Source: Neoarius graeffei
Taxonomy: Eukaryota; Chordata; Actinopteri; Siluriformes; Ariidae
DNA length: 64,000 bases
Assembly (NCBI RefSeq): GCF_027579695.1
Contig: NC_083592.1
Location: 37,425,714 to 37,489,713 of the forward strand
Reading direction: 5' to 3'
Shown in pieces: positions 44,858 to 57,430 of this stretch. The stretch's first letter is position 1, and every line of letters starts with the position of its first letter. The notes below the pieces were generated by a model. That model saw only the letters and a program-made list of their open reading frames with translations, had not been told where the DNA came from and made no database searches. Made by a program: the position numbers and the translations under genes.

Positions 44858-46420
44858 CAGTCTTATACATAATAATAACTATTTTTATATTAAGTAAATG
44901 GTTCATAACTTCTGGTGTTTTATTCATTTTTGTTTTAGTACAGTAGCTCTACCAACAGTTTTAGTCAGGTACTGTATGTGTGGCAGCCTGGGAAAACCCT
45001 TCACATGCAAATTCCACACAGAAAGGCCCTCGTTGGCCACTGGGCTCGAACCCAGGACCTTCTTGCTGTGAGGCAACTGTGCTAACCACTACGCCACCAT
45101 GCATTCTTACACAGTAACACCTAATAATAACTTTTTATTTTAAATAAATTAAGTGGTTCATAACTTCTGGTGTTTGATTCATTTTGGTGCAGTAGCTCTA
45201 CCAACATGTAGCCACAGTTTTAGTCAGGTATACATGTGGCGGCCTGGGAAAACCCTTCACATGCAAACTCTACACAGAAAGGCCCTCGCCAGCTGCTGGA
45301 CTTGAACTCAGGACCTTCTTGCTGTGAGGCGACAGTGCTACCGGTAACTACATACTACACCACCATGCATTCTTACACATAATAATAACTTTTTATAATA
45401 AATAAAGTAAATGGTTCATAATTTCTGGTGTTTCATTCATTTTTGTTTTACTACAGTAGCTCTACCAATATGTAGCCACAGTTTTAGTCAGGTATACATG
45501 TGGTGGCCTGGGAAAACTCTTCACATGCAAATTCCACACAGAAAGGCCCTCGTTGGCCACTGGGCTCAAACCCAGGACTTTCTTGCTTTGAGGCAACAGT
45601 GCTAACCACTACACCACCGTGCATTCTTACACAGTAACACATAATAATAATAACTATTTTTATATTAAATAAAGTAAATGGTTCATAACTTCTGGTGTTT
45701 CATTCATTTTGGTACATTAGTCCTACCAACACGTAGCCACAGTTTTAGTCAGGTATACATGTGGCAGCCTGGGAAAACCCTTCATATGCAAACTCTATAC
45801 AGAAAGGCCCCTGCCAACTGCTGGCCTTGAACCCAGGACCTTCTTGCTGTGAGACGACAGTGCTAACCACTATGCCACCTGTGCGTTCTTACACAGTAAC
45901 ACACAATAATAATAGCTATTTTTATATAAAATAAAGTAAATGGTTCATAATTTCTGGTGTTTCATTCATTTTGGTGCAGTAGCTCTACCAACATGTACGG
46001 TAGCCACAGTTTTAGTCAGGTATGCGTGTGGCAGCCTGGGAAAACCCTTCACATGCAAACTCCACACAGAAAGGCCCTTGCTTGCTGCTGGGCTCAAACC
46101 CAGGACCTTCTTGCTGTGAGGCGACAGTGCTAACTACTACACCACCCATGCATTCTTACACAGTAACCCATAATAACTACTTTTATATTAAATAAAGTAA
46201 GTGGTTCATAACTTCTGGTGTTTCATTTATTTTTGTTTTGGTACAGTAGCTCTACCAACATGTAGCCACAGTTTTAGTCAGGTATATGTGTGGCGGCCTG
46301 GGAAAACCCTTCATATGGTGAAATTATTGACATTTTCTACTCTAGTTCTGAAAACAAGAACCCTTTATTAAGCACAGTGAAATTCCCCCTCTGCTTCAGA
46401 TTTAACCCATCTGAAGCAGT

Positions 46421-46740
46421 TTGTTTGTTTGTTTGTTTTATCCCATGCGGGGGGCAAGCTGGAGCCTATCCCAGCTGACCATGGGCAAGAGGCAGGGTAC
46501 ACCCTGGACAAGTCGCCAACTCATCGCAGGGCTGACACACAAACAACCATTCACACTCATGGTCAATTTAGAGCCACCAATTAACCTAACCTGCATATTT
46601 TTGGACTGTAGAAGGAAACACACACAGACACAGGGAGAAGATGCAAACTCCACACAGAAAGGCCCTCGTCGGCCGCTGGGTTCAAACCCAGAACCTTCTT
46701 GCTATGAGGTGACAGTGCAAACTACTACACCACCATGCCG
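46421..46740 (-). repeat. Family-1 SINE, diverged
   Basis: 320 bp with internal losses, (GTTT)n tail at the left. Exact 13-bp duplication CATCTGAAGCAGT (46408-46420 and 46741-46753). Confidence 0.9.
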
Positions 46741-46753
46741 CATCTGAAGCAGT

Positions 46754-46947
46754 GAACACATACGCAAAGCAGTGGGCAGCTATGCTCAAGCAGTTGGAGG
46801 TTAGGTGCCTTGCTCAAGGCCATGATACAGAGGGAGGGTAAAGTGCTGTTCATTCATTCAATGCCCCTCACATTTTTTTCCCCTACTGGTCCTGGGAATC
46901 AAACAAGCGACCCTTTGGGCCCAACCTTCAGGCCATGGCTGCCCCAT
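46754..46947. repeat. Dispersed repeat, family unclear
   Basis: Contains GCTCAAGCAGTTGGAGGTTA and GTGCCTTGCTCAAGGCCA, found in many fish repeats with a tRNA-like edge. No boundaries could be set. Confidence 0.35.
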
Positions 46948-47112
46948 GTTAACCTAACCTGCATGTCTTTGGACTGTGGTGGAAGCCCAGCAAGAACATA
47001 GGGAGAACATGCAAACTCCACACAGAAAGGCCCACGTTGGCCACTGGGCTCAAACCCAGAACCTTCTTGCTTTGAGGCAACAGTGCTAACCACTACACTA
47101 CTGTGCCACCCT
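46948..47112 (-). repeat. Family-1 SINE, head only
   Basis: Antisense head with B and A boxes recognisable but mutated. The tail half is missing. Confidence 0.75.
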
Positions 47113-47190
47113 ACAGAGTTCCTATGGGTCATGGAATTTCTGGAATATCATGGAAACTTTAAGTTTATTTGATTCGTCACATAGTTTATG

Positions 47191-47193
<3 letters not shown>

Positions 47194-47259
<66 letters not shown>
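47194..47259. repeat. (AT)n microsatellite
   Basis: More than 30 TA dinucleotides without interruption. Confidence 0.98.
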
Positions 47260-47263
<4 letters not shown>

Positions 47264-47283
47264 GGAATACAGGGTGAAGCCCC

Positions 47284-47512
47284 AATTTTTTTTTTAAACA
47301 CTTTTGATTTGGCATCAATTTTTTACACTGGATGCCCTTCTTGACACAACCCTCCTCAATCTTTCCACACTTGGGACTGGCAGTAAGTATGCACTCGCTT
47401 GCGTAACCCCAGTGGTTGGGTATTTTTTTTTATCTAACCTGCATGTCTTTGAACTGTGGGAGGAAACAGACACAGGGAGAACATGCAAACTCCACACAGA
47501 AGGTCATTGGAT
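47284..47512 (-). repeat. SINE variant fragment (tail type of 11662-11988)
   Basis: Contains the GC-rich tail (GATGCCCTTCTTGACACAAC, AGTATGCACTCGCTTG) and then a short part of the common body. Head missing. Confidence 0.7.
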
Positions 47513-47666
47513 TTTATCTTGTGATTGGGCAACAGAGTTTTCTGAACCAATGAAGCTTTGAATCCAAATGAGATGAAAAAGGTTGATTGCTTGAAATTTT
47601 GTTTAACACAGTGCACATTCACAGCCCCTGATAAAAAAAAAGAATAGTAGAGGCCAATACATTTGG

Positions 47667-48027
47667 ACGGCATGGTGGTGCAATGGTTAGCACTGTCGCC
47701 TCACTGCAAGAAGGCTCTGGGTTTGAGCCTAGTAGCCGATGGGGGCCTTTCTGTGTAGAGTTTGCGTGTTCTCCCCGTGTCTGCATGGGTTTTCTCCAGG
47801 TGCTCTGGTTTCCCCCACAGTCCAAATACATGCAGTTAGGCTAATTGGTGGCTTTAAATTGCCCATAGGTGTGAATGGTTGTTTCCCAAGCCCAGAAATG
47901 GGAGGGTTGTGGCAGGAAGGGCGTGTGATGTAAAACTGTGCTCCAATTAATATGACATGTGGATCAGAAGGGTCCACATGGACCCCAACCTGGCAACAGT
48001 GCTCGACAAGGAGGAGGAAGAAGAAGC
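47667..48027 (+). repeat. SINE variant, tail of the second type
   Basis: Family-1 head and body, then AGGGTTGTGGCAGGAAGGGC and a GAGGAAGAAGAAG tail. Flanks (C/T)AATACAT on both sides suggest a duplication. Confidence 0.75.
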
Positions 48028-48703
48028 TAATACATATGTATATGTTACTGTTATACTGTGGCTGGTTTTTATCAGCAGAAAGAAGGCCAGTTTTCCTGCT
48101 CATTACAGGTCATGGAAATTTAGGTTTATAGTCAGTAAAAGGGAAACTACACGCTTTCCTGAATGAAAATATCATTGTCTTTTGTGATTACAAGTAAAAC
48201 TATAGCATTTTAAAATCAGGTTACCCTCAAAAGTTCCAGTGGAGATGAAAGAACTTGAAAATCCCATTATCACTGTGGCACAAGGAGCATCAGGGACATT
48301 TTGGCAGCCAATATCTGATTGCAAACTCAATTCAGGGGGATAATGTCTGGAGTGTGTGAGGAAATCACACTTTACACTGAGCTAAGAGGTTTTAGACATC
48401 TTTCAGCAGACTGACTTGTATAAAGCATCTCCTTACGCAATGTGATCTTTGCAGAAAGCATATTCAAGATTAAATAGTAAATAAAAATCTACATTGTTTT
48501 GGTGAAATATAGTTCCTGTTTTTACAATGTTGAGGCATTAAAGTATGTTATAGGCAGAAAAACTGGGCTCAAACCAGATTCTTCGATGGTTTTCAAGAAA
48601 TTAAAGGTATACTACCTTTCAGATTTTTCAAGTGTAGGTCATAAAAAGAATTTTCCCTGACACCCAATTATTTTTGTTTAGTGGACCGAAAGCTACTGAA
48701 TTC
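48028..48703. other. No gene or recognised repeat
   Basis: AT-rich, no supported feature. Confidence 0.5.
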
Positions 48704-49072
48704 GTCTCATCTCATCTCATTATCTCTAGCCGCTTTATCCTGTTCTACAGGGTCGCAGGCAAGCTGGAGCCTATCCCAGCTGACTACGGGCAAAAGGCGG
48801 GGTACACCCTGGACAAGTCGCCAGGTCATCACAGGGCTGACACATAGACACAGACAACCATTCACACCTACGGTCAATTTAGAGTCACCAGTTAACCTAA
48901 CCTGCATGTCTTTGGACTGTGGGGGAAACCGGAGCACCCGGAGGAAACCCACGCGGACACGGGGAGAACATGCAAACTCCACACAGAAAGGCCCTCGCCG
49001 GCCACGGGGCTCGAACCCGGACCTTCTTGCTGTGAGGCGACAGTGCTAATCACTACACCACCGTGCCGCCTG
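48704..49072 (-). repeat. Family-1 SINE at the end of element E copy 2
   Basis: Joined to element E at the same position and orientation as in copy 1 (TTTTTCTCA followed by the head). The other side is unrelated sequence with no target duplication, so the SINE and part of E appear to have been moved or cut together. Confidence 0.9.
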
Positions 49073-49606
49073 AGAAAAATTGTATAAAATGTATTTCTTC
49101 AATTCAGAACACACTTAAAAAAGTTTTCAAAAGAGAGGCGGGAGTAACCAAAAATTTCTGATCAAGAAAGCGGAGGCTGTTATGCTTATTACGTGAAAAT
49201 GTTTGATTTGATTAAAAGGTGTCTGGGCCACGAACAATGTCCAAATCACCATCGGGTTGTTGTTGTTTACATGTGTCCTGTTACAGGAACTTGGTCAGGG
49301 CTCTGCAGGTCTTAACTGAAGCACTTCAAATTAAAGGTTAGCGGGCTGCTAAAGTTTGCAGACACTGAACAAGCAGGACTCGGTGCAATATTAGCCAACA
49401 TTAGCACAATTTGATATGATTTAATAACGTCTTTGTGACCTTAATGAACACCAGTTGTCAGTATTTAGTCGGATTGTTATTTACATGCCACACAAACTTA
49501 GAAAACAGTCATATTCGTATGTTGTCGTTTTTACACACTGAATACGAACTAGCCTGGGCCCGCCCATCCTAAGCGTGACGCAACACGAGGGCCTGTTGCG
49601 AGCTTA

Positions 49607-50855
49607 TGGCCCTTTTCCACTACCCTTTTTCAGCTCACTTCAGCTCGCTTCAGCTCACTTCAGCCCGACACGGCTCGCGTTTCGACTACCAAAAACCAGC
49701 ACGACTCAGCTCGTTTCAGCCCTGCTTAGCCCCTAAAACTCGCACCGTTTTGGAGTAGGGCTGAAGCGAGCCAAACCGTGCTGACTGAGGCTGGGGGCGT
49801 GAGCAGACACTCCCCTGTGCACTGATTGGTGAGGAGGAGTGTCCTCACATGCCCACACACGCCCCGCGAGCACGCTGGGATCTGTAAACACCGCAAACCC
49901 GGAAGAAGAATAATTATGAATTACGAGAATTTCTGAAGCCTTATGCGCCTCGCCTCATCTATACGCTCTTGCCAGTATCTGTTGGCGTTGTCGGTGACAA
50001 CAAGCCACAGCACCGAGACCAGCAACACTAACGACTCCATGTCCTCCATGTTTATTGTTTACTATTCGGGTCGTGAGACTACCGCTTAAAAGCTCACTGA
50101 ATCAGTGACATACAGAGCATCGTGGACGAGTTCGCGGAGCGCAAGGCTCGTCGTATGCCCTTCAAATAATGCGCGCAGTAGGCTATTGATGTTTTATTAG
50201 AGCCATGTACAGTATGTCGCCTAATGTTTTTTTGTTTCTGAGTTACATGTTCGTTTGAAGGACTTAATGTACAAAATAACATAGTTGCACCCCGTAGTGT
50301 TGAAATTGGTAAACACAGTGCATTCAGTGAGGTTCGCACCGCCCTCCTTTTATTTCTGACTCTTCCTGTCACCACTCTGAGCGCTCATTCGTATGCCCTT
50401 CAAATAATGTGCGCAGTATAGGCTATTGATGTTTTATTATGAGCCATGTACAGTATCCTAATGTTTTTTGTTTCTGAGTTACATGTTCGTTTGAAGGACT
50501 TGATGTACTAAATAACATAGTTGCACCCGGTAGTGTTGAAATTGGTAAACACCGCAGTTGCGGACATTTTGTAGCCTAAAATGATGTTATGATAAGCTTT
50601 AATAAAGGGCCCGGTCATTTGCCCCGCCCCCGGCCCGGCTCTGACTTGTTCCGCCACTGTCACTGATGTCACTGTTTGCGCTGCTTAACGACATCACGTG
50701 ACGTCCACCCACTTTCACTAACTCCACCCAATGTGTCCACCCACTTCCAGCCAGCACGGTTCAGCGCGGTTGTAGTCGAAATGCAACTCCAACAGCCCCG
50801 CTCAGCTCGACTCGGCACGGCACGGCTCAGCCGCGTTTGTAGTGGAAAAGCGGCA
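49607..50855 (+). mobile_element. Harbinger-like element F, copy 3, with a hAT insertion
   Basis: Flanked by TTA (49604-49606, 50856-50858). The empty site GAGCTTAGTCTG is seen in copy 1 of the gene-capturing element. A 559-bp hAT-like segment (50101-50659) lies inside. Confidence 0.9.
50101..50659. mobile_element. hAT-like insertion with an internal tandem repeat
   Basis: Flanked by TCACTGA (50094-50100, 50660-50666). Ends contain CAGTG / CACTG. A stretch of about 165 bp starting CGTATGCCCTTCAAATAAT occurs twice (about 50151-50318 and 50390-50552). No coding sequence recognised. Confidence 0.6.
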
Positions 50856-51012
50856 TTAGTCTGGCCAGGCAGGCTATCTACAGCTCTTCCAAGCTCCGGA
50901 AAAATCGGGAGCCAATCAACTTTGAGCATCTCCAACGGCCCTGGGTAGAGGCGTGTTCAAGGCAGTGACGTAGTAGAACTGCGACCGGAAGCCATAGATT
51001 GTTTACAGAATC

Positions 51013-51231
51013 ATGCTGTATTTGAAAGCATTCAACGGGAAGTTCTCATTGAAAACGGAGCAAAGAGCAGCCCTGGAGGTACTTATTGAAAGGAAGGACG
51101 TTTTCGCCTTGCTCCCGACCGGCTTCGGTAAGAGTTTAATCTACCAGTTAGCCCCGCTAGTAGCTAAATCAATGGGGCTCAGTGAGAATCCTATCGTCGC
51201 GTCACATACGTCAGAGGAAAGAGTGATGTAA
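51013..51231 (+). pseudogene. RecQ-like helicase N-terminal fragment, copy 3
   Basis: 72 codons from ATG 51013: FNGKFSLKTEQRAALEVLIE, RKDVFALLPTGFGKSLIYQL and APLVAKSMGL, then unrelated residues to a TAA. Walker A is intact; no later helicase motif follows. Nearly the same as copy 1 up to residue 50. Confidence 0.8.
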
Positions 51232-51800
51232 TTGGTTTAAGCTTCGTCACAGCCTTTTCTGGCTTCGACCAGTAGCAAACTGAGGCATTTCAGGGAGGCG
51301 GGTCAACCATGGGCTCTGGGAAACGGTTGGGCTTAATATCTTGGCCAGACAAATAGCTCGTAGAGCTTTGAAGTCGCGTTAGCCAGACTAAATACGAACT
51401 GTTGTTAACTGATTCATTCTACAAACTAATCTAACGTTACATTCTTCAAGGACAGTTTGCTAGCTAGCAGCCGGTCACTGCACTGCAACCGCACTTGCTA
51501 ATTGACATGGTAGCCAAACATGCTTTTGCTTATTGTTTTCATGATCACGCCCCCAGAGTGAATATTCATGAGCGAATTTTGCGTGGTGTTTCGCCCAGTG
51601 GAAACCTACAGTAACCATTTGTATACCGCGCACGGAGCGTGAGGGTTTTTTTCTTCAGTCAGAAATATTCGTAGGGACATGCCCAAACCGTCCATACCCA
51701 ATTCTACACCTATGCTAATAAATATCGGCGGTCAGCGAGCATCTCGGTTCGTTTAGCGACAGAATGATGTAACTGTCAGTGCAAAGTCAAGGTAAACCTG

Positions 51801-51869
51801 TAGATGGCAGTAATGCAACACTGTGGATGCCAGCTGCCGTAAAACCCGAAAGAAGAAGAAGAAGAAGAA
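51801..51869 (+). repeat. Very short retroposed tail
   Basis: TAGATGGCAGTAATGCAACA and about 50 more bases, ending in (GAA)n, flanked by GGTAAACCTG on both sides. Looks like a 5'-truncated LINE or SINE copy. Confidence 0.6.
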
Positions 51870-51899
51870 GGTAAACCTGAGCATGTGCACACGGACCTC

Positions 51900-53285
51900 C
51901 ATAGATTTACTTATAGAAGACTGGATGCCTCGTCCCCGTTGCCCGTCAACGAAGTCGAACGTCCGCACATGGCGGCCATCTTACCTCAGACAGCTGGCTT
52001 ACCCATTACATTGTGTTGGTAGCGATATGTACTTTTCAGATGACCGTAACTTCCTCAAATTTCAATCGATATTCAAACGGTTTGGTTTGTTATATAAAAA
52101 AAAACAAACGGAAGTATGTATTTATGATATTAATGATGAATAATCATTTTATGTTTTAAAAAAAATACGCTTAGCTTGGCGAAAATATTTCAGTCTACTA
52201 CAGACTGTAAGACAGGATGCATGCTGAAATTCCTCTGCTGTGAGAAGCCTAACACTGCATACTTATGGATAACTGCGGCCTTAGGACAAATAACCATACA
52301 ATTTATTTCCAATTTTTAGTGAAAATATTTTACATGTGATAGGGCCGTAGGGGAAGCTAAAGTTAAATAAACAGCTTACTCACTTCTGAAACTTCAGAAA
52401 TACTTCATCCACCTCAAAAACCTAATGCACTCACATCATAGCATAATAACAAATGTAAACTCACATCATAGCATAATAACAAATGTAAACTCACATCATA
52501 GCATAATAACAAATGTGAACTCACATCATAGCATAATAACAAATGCAAACTCACATCATAGCATAATAACAAATGCAAACTCACATCATAGCATAATAAC
52601 AAATGCAAACTCACATCATAGCATAATAACAAATGCAAACTCACATCATAGCATAATAACAAATGCAAACTCACATCATAGCATAACAACAAATGCAAAC
52701 TCACATCATAGCATAATAACAAATGCAAACTCACATCATAGCATAACAACAAATGCAAACTCACATCATAGCATAATAACAAATGCAAACTCACATCATA
52801 GCATAATAACAAATGTGAACTCACATCATAGCATAATAACAAATGCACTGCCCGAGTAAGTAATAGTATAAAACAGTGATAGCGACTCACGGTAGTTTGT
52901 GACAAAAAAAAAGAAAGGATTTAATCATGTGGTTATACTTCCAAGGATAAAAAGATATCTTTACATTTACAAAAAGAACATTCAAAGCTGATTATCATGT
53001 CAAAGTCAATATATGTTAGCACAGATTGAAATTTCATTTGACTAGGCTCCAATGTGCAGTTAAAATAAAACTAAACATACGGATATAAACATCTACAATT
53101 AAAACACACACACATCAGCTTGTCATCAAAGTCAGTACTTTGATTTCCTGTAAATCATAATGTGAGTGCTGTGCTTGCGTAAGTCTTCATACCCCTTGTC
53201 TGTGGTAAGATGGCCGCCCTGTGCGGACGTTCTGGAATACGCGGTGAGGAATCTAGTCTTCGTAAATCTATGCGGACTTCCTCTA
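51900..53285. mobile_element. Long-TIR element containing a minisatellite
   Basis: Left arm 51900-51990 and right arm 53205-53285 are inverted copies with gaps (CCATAGATTTAC, CGTCCGCACA(T/G)GGCGGCCATC). No target duplication identified. The interior has no recognisable gene and holds the 30-bp array. Confidence 0.6.
52429..52848. repeat. 30-bp minisatellite, 14 units
   Basis: The unit is ACTCACATCATAGCATAATA then ACAAATGCAA. Units differ at one to three sites. Since 30 is a multiple of three, both strands stay open; the frames (NSHHSIITNA and LHLLLCYDVS repeats) are by-products. Confidence 0.97.
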
Positions 53286-54827
53286 GACTGGTACCAAAAT
53301 CCAGAATTGTGACACCCAAAGGCATTTTTGAGACAAAGTCGGCAAACAGTCTTATTTTGTCAATTTGGGTGTGCCGAATTCAAATCTGCAATATGCCGAG
53401 CTCTATCTGACCTCTGTTGACCTCTAGAGGTCATTGAACTTTGGGCCTGTAAACGTCTCAGCTGAACCCAGTTTCTCAGCTTTCTAAGGAATGAAATGTA
53501 CTAGAATGATTAATGAAGTTAGCAAATGGCCTTGTTTGTTAAATGTTTGGGTGCTGAATTCATTTTTCATTTGTAAAACGACATATGACCTGGGCGGCAC
53601 GGTGGTGTAGTGGTTAGCGCTGTCGCCTCACAGCAAGAAGGTCCTGGGTTCGAGCCCCGTTGCCGGCGAGGGCCTTTCTGTGTGGAGTTTGCATGTTCTC
53701 CCCGTGTCTGCGTGGATTTCCTCCGGGTGCTCCGGTTTCCCCCACAGTCCAAAGACATGCAGGTTAGGTTAACTGGTGACTCTAAATTGACCGTAGGTGT
53801 GAATGTGGGTGTGAATGGTTGTCTGTGTCTATGTGTCAGCCCTGTGATGACCTGGCGACTTGTCCAGGGTGTACCCCGCCTTTCGCCCGTAGTCAGCTGG
53901 GATAGGCTCCAGCTTGCCTGCGACCCTGTAGAACAGGATAAAGCGGCTAGAGATAATGAGATGAGATGAGACATATGACCTCTGATAACCTCAAGGTCAT
54001 TAAACTTGGCCTATAGGCCTATGCATTTAACGGCATTTTTAAACTGACTTTACTCCCCCAAAAAGAATATGAACAGACAAAAAACAAATAGAAAGGAACA
54101 AATACAACATTAAATGCCAGTCCATGTACATGTGACTTACTTTTCACAATGAGAATGCCTAGGCGATCACCTTACATAACATTGCATTACATTTAGCGGT
54201 TATTGTTTATACAAAGCTACTGAAAAAAGGACAGATTCAGCAGCATACAAAATGTGGGGGCATACAGGGTGTACAGGTTAATCAGGGTTAGTATATATGA
54301 GAGTTTTTTTCTTTGTTTTTTTTTTTGTTTTAAACAGGGTAAAGCCTTTACAAAAAACAAACAACAAAGAAAAAATGTACATGGACTGGCATTTAATGTT
54401 GTATTTGTTCCTTTCTATTTGTTTTTTGTCTGTTCATATTCTTTTTGGGGGAGTAAAGTCAGTTTAAAAATGCCGTTAAATGCATAGGCCTATAGGCCAA
54501 GTTTAATGACCTTGAGGTTATCAGAGGTCATATGTCGTTTTACAAATGAAAAATGAATTCAGCACCCAAATATTTAACAAACAAGGCCATTTGCTAACTT
54601 CATTAATCATTTGAGTACATTTCATTCCTTAGAAAGCTGAGAAACTGGGTTCAGCTGAGACGTTTACAGGCCCAAAGTTCAATGACCTCTAGAGGTCAAC
54701 AGAGGTCAGATAGAGCTCGGCATATTGCAGATTTGAATTCGGCACACCCAAATTGTTTGCCAACTTTGTCTCAAAAATGCCTTTAACTCCTTAAATAAGC
54801 ACTTTTTTGAATTTTGGTACCAGTCTA
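53284..54827. repeat. Large palindrome, 455-bp arms, 245-bp loop
   Basis: Arm 1 is 53284-54130, including a SINE; arm 2 is 54376-54827. The outer ends read TAGACTGGTACCAAAAT and its complement. By eye the arms are about 95% alike apart from an unequal stretch near the outer end. The loop has an ACATTACATTTAGCGGTTAT segment seen in other fish repeats. No gene. Confidence 0.9.
53592..53970 (+). repeat. Family-1 SINE in one arm of the palindrome
   Basis: Exact 11-bp duplication ACATATGACCT (53581-53591 and 53971-53981). The other arm has the empty site (AGGTCATATGTCG at 54525-54537), so insertion came after the palindrome formed. Confidence 0.97.
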
Positions 54828-56100
54828 CTCTGTCTGCTTGACTGTGCGAAGCGAGAGATTTCATGCACATTATTTGCTAGGGAATCCCGTCAAAGTAAAT
54901 AACTTGTATGCGGAATTTGCAAAAGTTTTATAAATGCTGATTTTTCCATGCATTTATATGCCTATATGCATATGAATACATGGAAAAATTAATATTTTTC
55001 ATACATGTTGATAAATGGCCAATCATCCTGAAATGCCCATGTATGTGCATGCTACAGCTGATTTGCATTTGGTGACGCCCAAAAACTCCATAAAAAGACC
55101 AAGTTCACCAAGAAGAAAGAGCAAAAAGGCTACTAAATGGCTAAAAAAAAAAAGTTTATCTGAGACGGAAATGAAAGTATTTTTGACGTCTACGATAATA
55201 AAAAAAATATTATTTAGCCGGGTTTCCAAAATACCACAGAGCCCCTAAAGGGACGTGTGTAAAATTTTTTTTTGAGTTTCTTGTGTGCACGAGTAAGTAT
55301 CTGGTATTCACATCGTCTGTTAGCTGATTTATGATATCTTCTGGTACGTTTCGCATTCTTGTATATCCCTCTGTACGGCCATTCTCCTCTCAGAAGGGCT
55401 TCATCATAGTTATGAAAATCATGCTTCTCTCAGATACTTTCTCATGTGCACAAGAAATGTTGAATATTTTTTGTACGTCCCTTTAGGGACTCCGTATTTT
55501 ATGTGCGTTTCTGAAAGAATGGCTGTACAGACGAATATATACGAGAACACAAAATGTATCAGATGTCATAAATCTACTAACAGATAACATGTTTATAATT
55601 TATTTCTCACAGTAACATAACTCAGTTTATTTAAAAATACGTGCTCCAATGTCTAAAATTATACACAGTGTATACTAAAAAAAAATATACTAATTAGTAA
55701 TACTCTATATTTCCCTTCTTCCACTCATTCTTAAGATGCTTCATAAACACCGTTTTATGTTCACAAAATCCATTTGTTTAAGTTTTTACCAGTTGTGAGG
55801 TGTTTCATTCATCAATTAGGCATACATAACATCCCTGTACTTTTCCTCTCTCCGTTTATTGTATTTTAACACTGTCCGAATTCATGAGCTCGGTTATGAG
55901 TATGCATGGAGATTTGGCGATTGGTTCAATGCTCATCATCAGCAGCAACATGATCCTGTGCATGACAGAGTGATACTGACTGGTTCACCACTAGTTCAAA
56001 AAAGCTCAAATCATTTATGAACAAAACATGATTTTCTTAAGCTGGAATCCAGAGAGGAAGAGCACAGAGCTGGGAACTCTCAAACACAGAGAGAAATTCA
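54828..56100. other. No recognised gene; one inverted repeat
   Basis: An inverted pair built on CCCTAAAGGGACGT lies at 55230-55262 and 55471-55512. A 77-codon lysine-rich frame (55015-55248) has no known domain. The rest is AT-rich. Confidence 0.45.
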
Positions 56101-57430
56101 ATTCAAACTTTATTTCAAACTCACAAGAAGTTGCATAACATAGAAAAATAAAATAATAAAAAGTAGTAGTAATAATAATAATAATAATAACAATAAAAAA
56201 ATTAATAATAAATAGTAATAATATTAATATTAATAATAGAAAATAAGAATAATAGTAAAAAATAAAAAGTAATTAAAAAAACTACACACACACACGCGCA
56301 CGTTAAAAAATCAGACATGAGAGCATAACTTTAAGACCGGAATCAATCAATCAATAAAAAAGACTATCAATATCAGTAAAAAAAATAAATTTAAAAAGGC
56401 CAGTAATCAAAGGCACAGAGAATTAATCTCAATTTATGAAAATGAACCCCATTAATGTTCCTAATAAGTAATAATAGTAATACTACTACTAATAAAAAAA
56501 TACTAATAAAAAGAAGTAATAATAGTCATAGTAAAAAATAAATACATGCACACGTTAAAAAATCATATGAGAGCATAACACCTTTAAGAACAGCAATCAA
56601 TAAAAAAGACAAAATAAAATCAATAAAAAAAATCAATAAATAAAAAGGCCAGTCATCAATCAATTAAAGGCACAGAGAATTTCTCAATAAACTGAGTAAT
56701 GACTATAATTAACGACCAGCTGAATAACAATCATTGTAATAATTCATTTTGATGCAGTAAATTTAATTTGCTAAAGTAAAAATAAATTATTCTGGTGAAG
56801 GCTTCGGGTATCTATGTGGGTCCATCCAGAGCACACTAAAAAGAGAGAGAGTGTATTAGATTTTCTCTCATCCTGCTGTGGTTTAAAGGGGTGTACATTG
56901 TGATCAGTGCGAGCAGGTCTAGGTCTAACAGCTCTAACATAAGCAGTGTAGCTCTAACTGAAAGGAAGAGGCAGAAGGTAACACTGGCATAAGGGCATAA
57001 AGGATCCTGTTAATCTATCAGAGTGAAGATACCGTATGAGAGGTGAGGGTTGACAGGATTCAAAACATCCCAGTATACCAATCCTCTCAATGCCCCGACC
57101 CCTTAGAGCTGCACCTTCATTTAAGAGAAAAACTACTGAACAGAAACCTTGGCTGAACACATAGTTTTTTTAACTTAGGCTTAAAAACAGAGGCTGCATT
57201 TAAGTCCCAAACATTAAGTGGAAAGCTATTGCACAGCTGTGGGGCTTTATAAAAGAAAGCTCCGCCCACTGCTGTAGTCTTCATTATTAAATTAATAACG
57301 AGCCTTTTGACTGAAGGAGGTGTAGTGGATCGTAATCGACCAAAAGGTCACTCAGGTAATGTAAGATGAGACCATTCACAGCTTTAGAGGTCATTTGTAA
57401 TATTTTATAATAAAAAAAAAAGTGAGTCAA
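56101..57430 (-). pseudogene. LINE 3' region with ORF2 C-terminus
   Basis: On the minus strand from about 57430: NGLILHYLSDLL, then after a frame break GGAFFYKAPQLCNSFPLNV and NAASVFKPKLKKL, the conserved closing blocks of LINE reverse transcriptases. A 3' untranslated part follows that resembles 34993-36173. The segment 56140-56690 has AT-rich runs and an imperfect internal duplication (CACGTTAAAAAATCA at about 56299 and 56559). Confidence 0.65.

Larger units (their letters stand above)
49550..51390 (+). mobile_element. Gene-capturing non-autonomous element, copy 3
   Basis: Ends TAGCCTGGGC and GCCAGACTA, exact 9-bp duplication AATACGAAC (49541-49549 and 51391-51399). Without the inserted element F it is about 590 bp and matches copy 1 (18339-18897) along its length, including TGACGCAACACGAGGGCC and the helicase fragment. 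Confidence 0.85.
49073..51714 (-). mobile_element. hAT-like element E, copy 2, partial
   Basis: Reverse-orientation match to 28520-29351 (for example AATCAAACATTTTCACGTAA). It ends in CTACACCTATG at 51714. The part beyond the SINE is missing. Interrupted by the helicase-fragment element 49550-51390. Confidence 0.8.

Noticed and set aside
52429..52848. CRISPR-like direct repeats
   Set aside because: The 30-bp units are directly adjacent with no spacers, and the genome is eukaryotic.
52414..52905. Repetitive proteins of 144 and 163 residues
   Set aside because: By-products of a 30-bp minisatellite that stays open in all three-fold phases.
55015..55248. 77-codon lysine-rich frame
   Set aside because: Low-complexity, AT-rich surroundings, no domain or signals.
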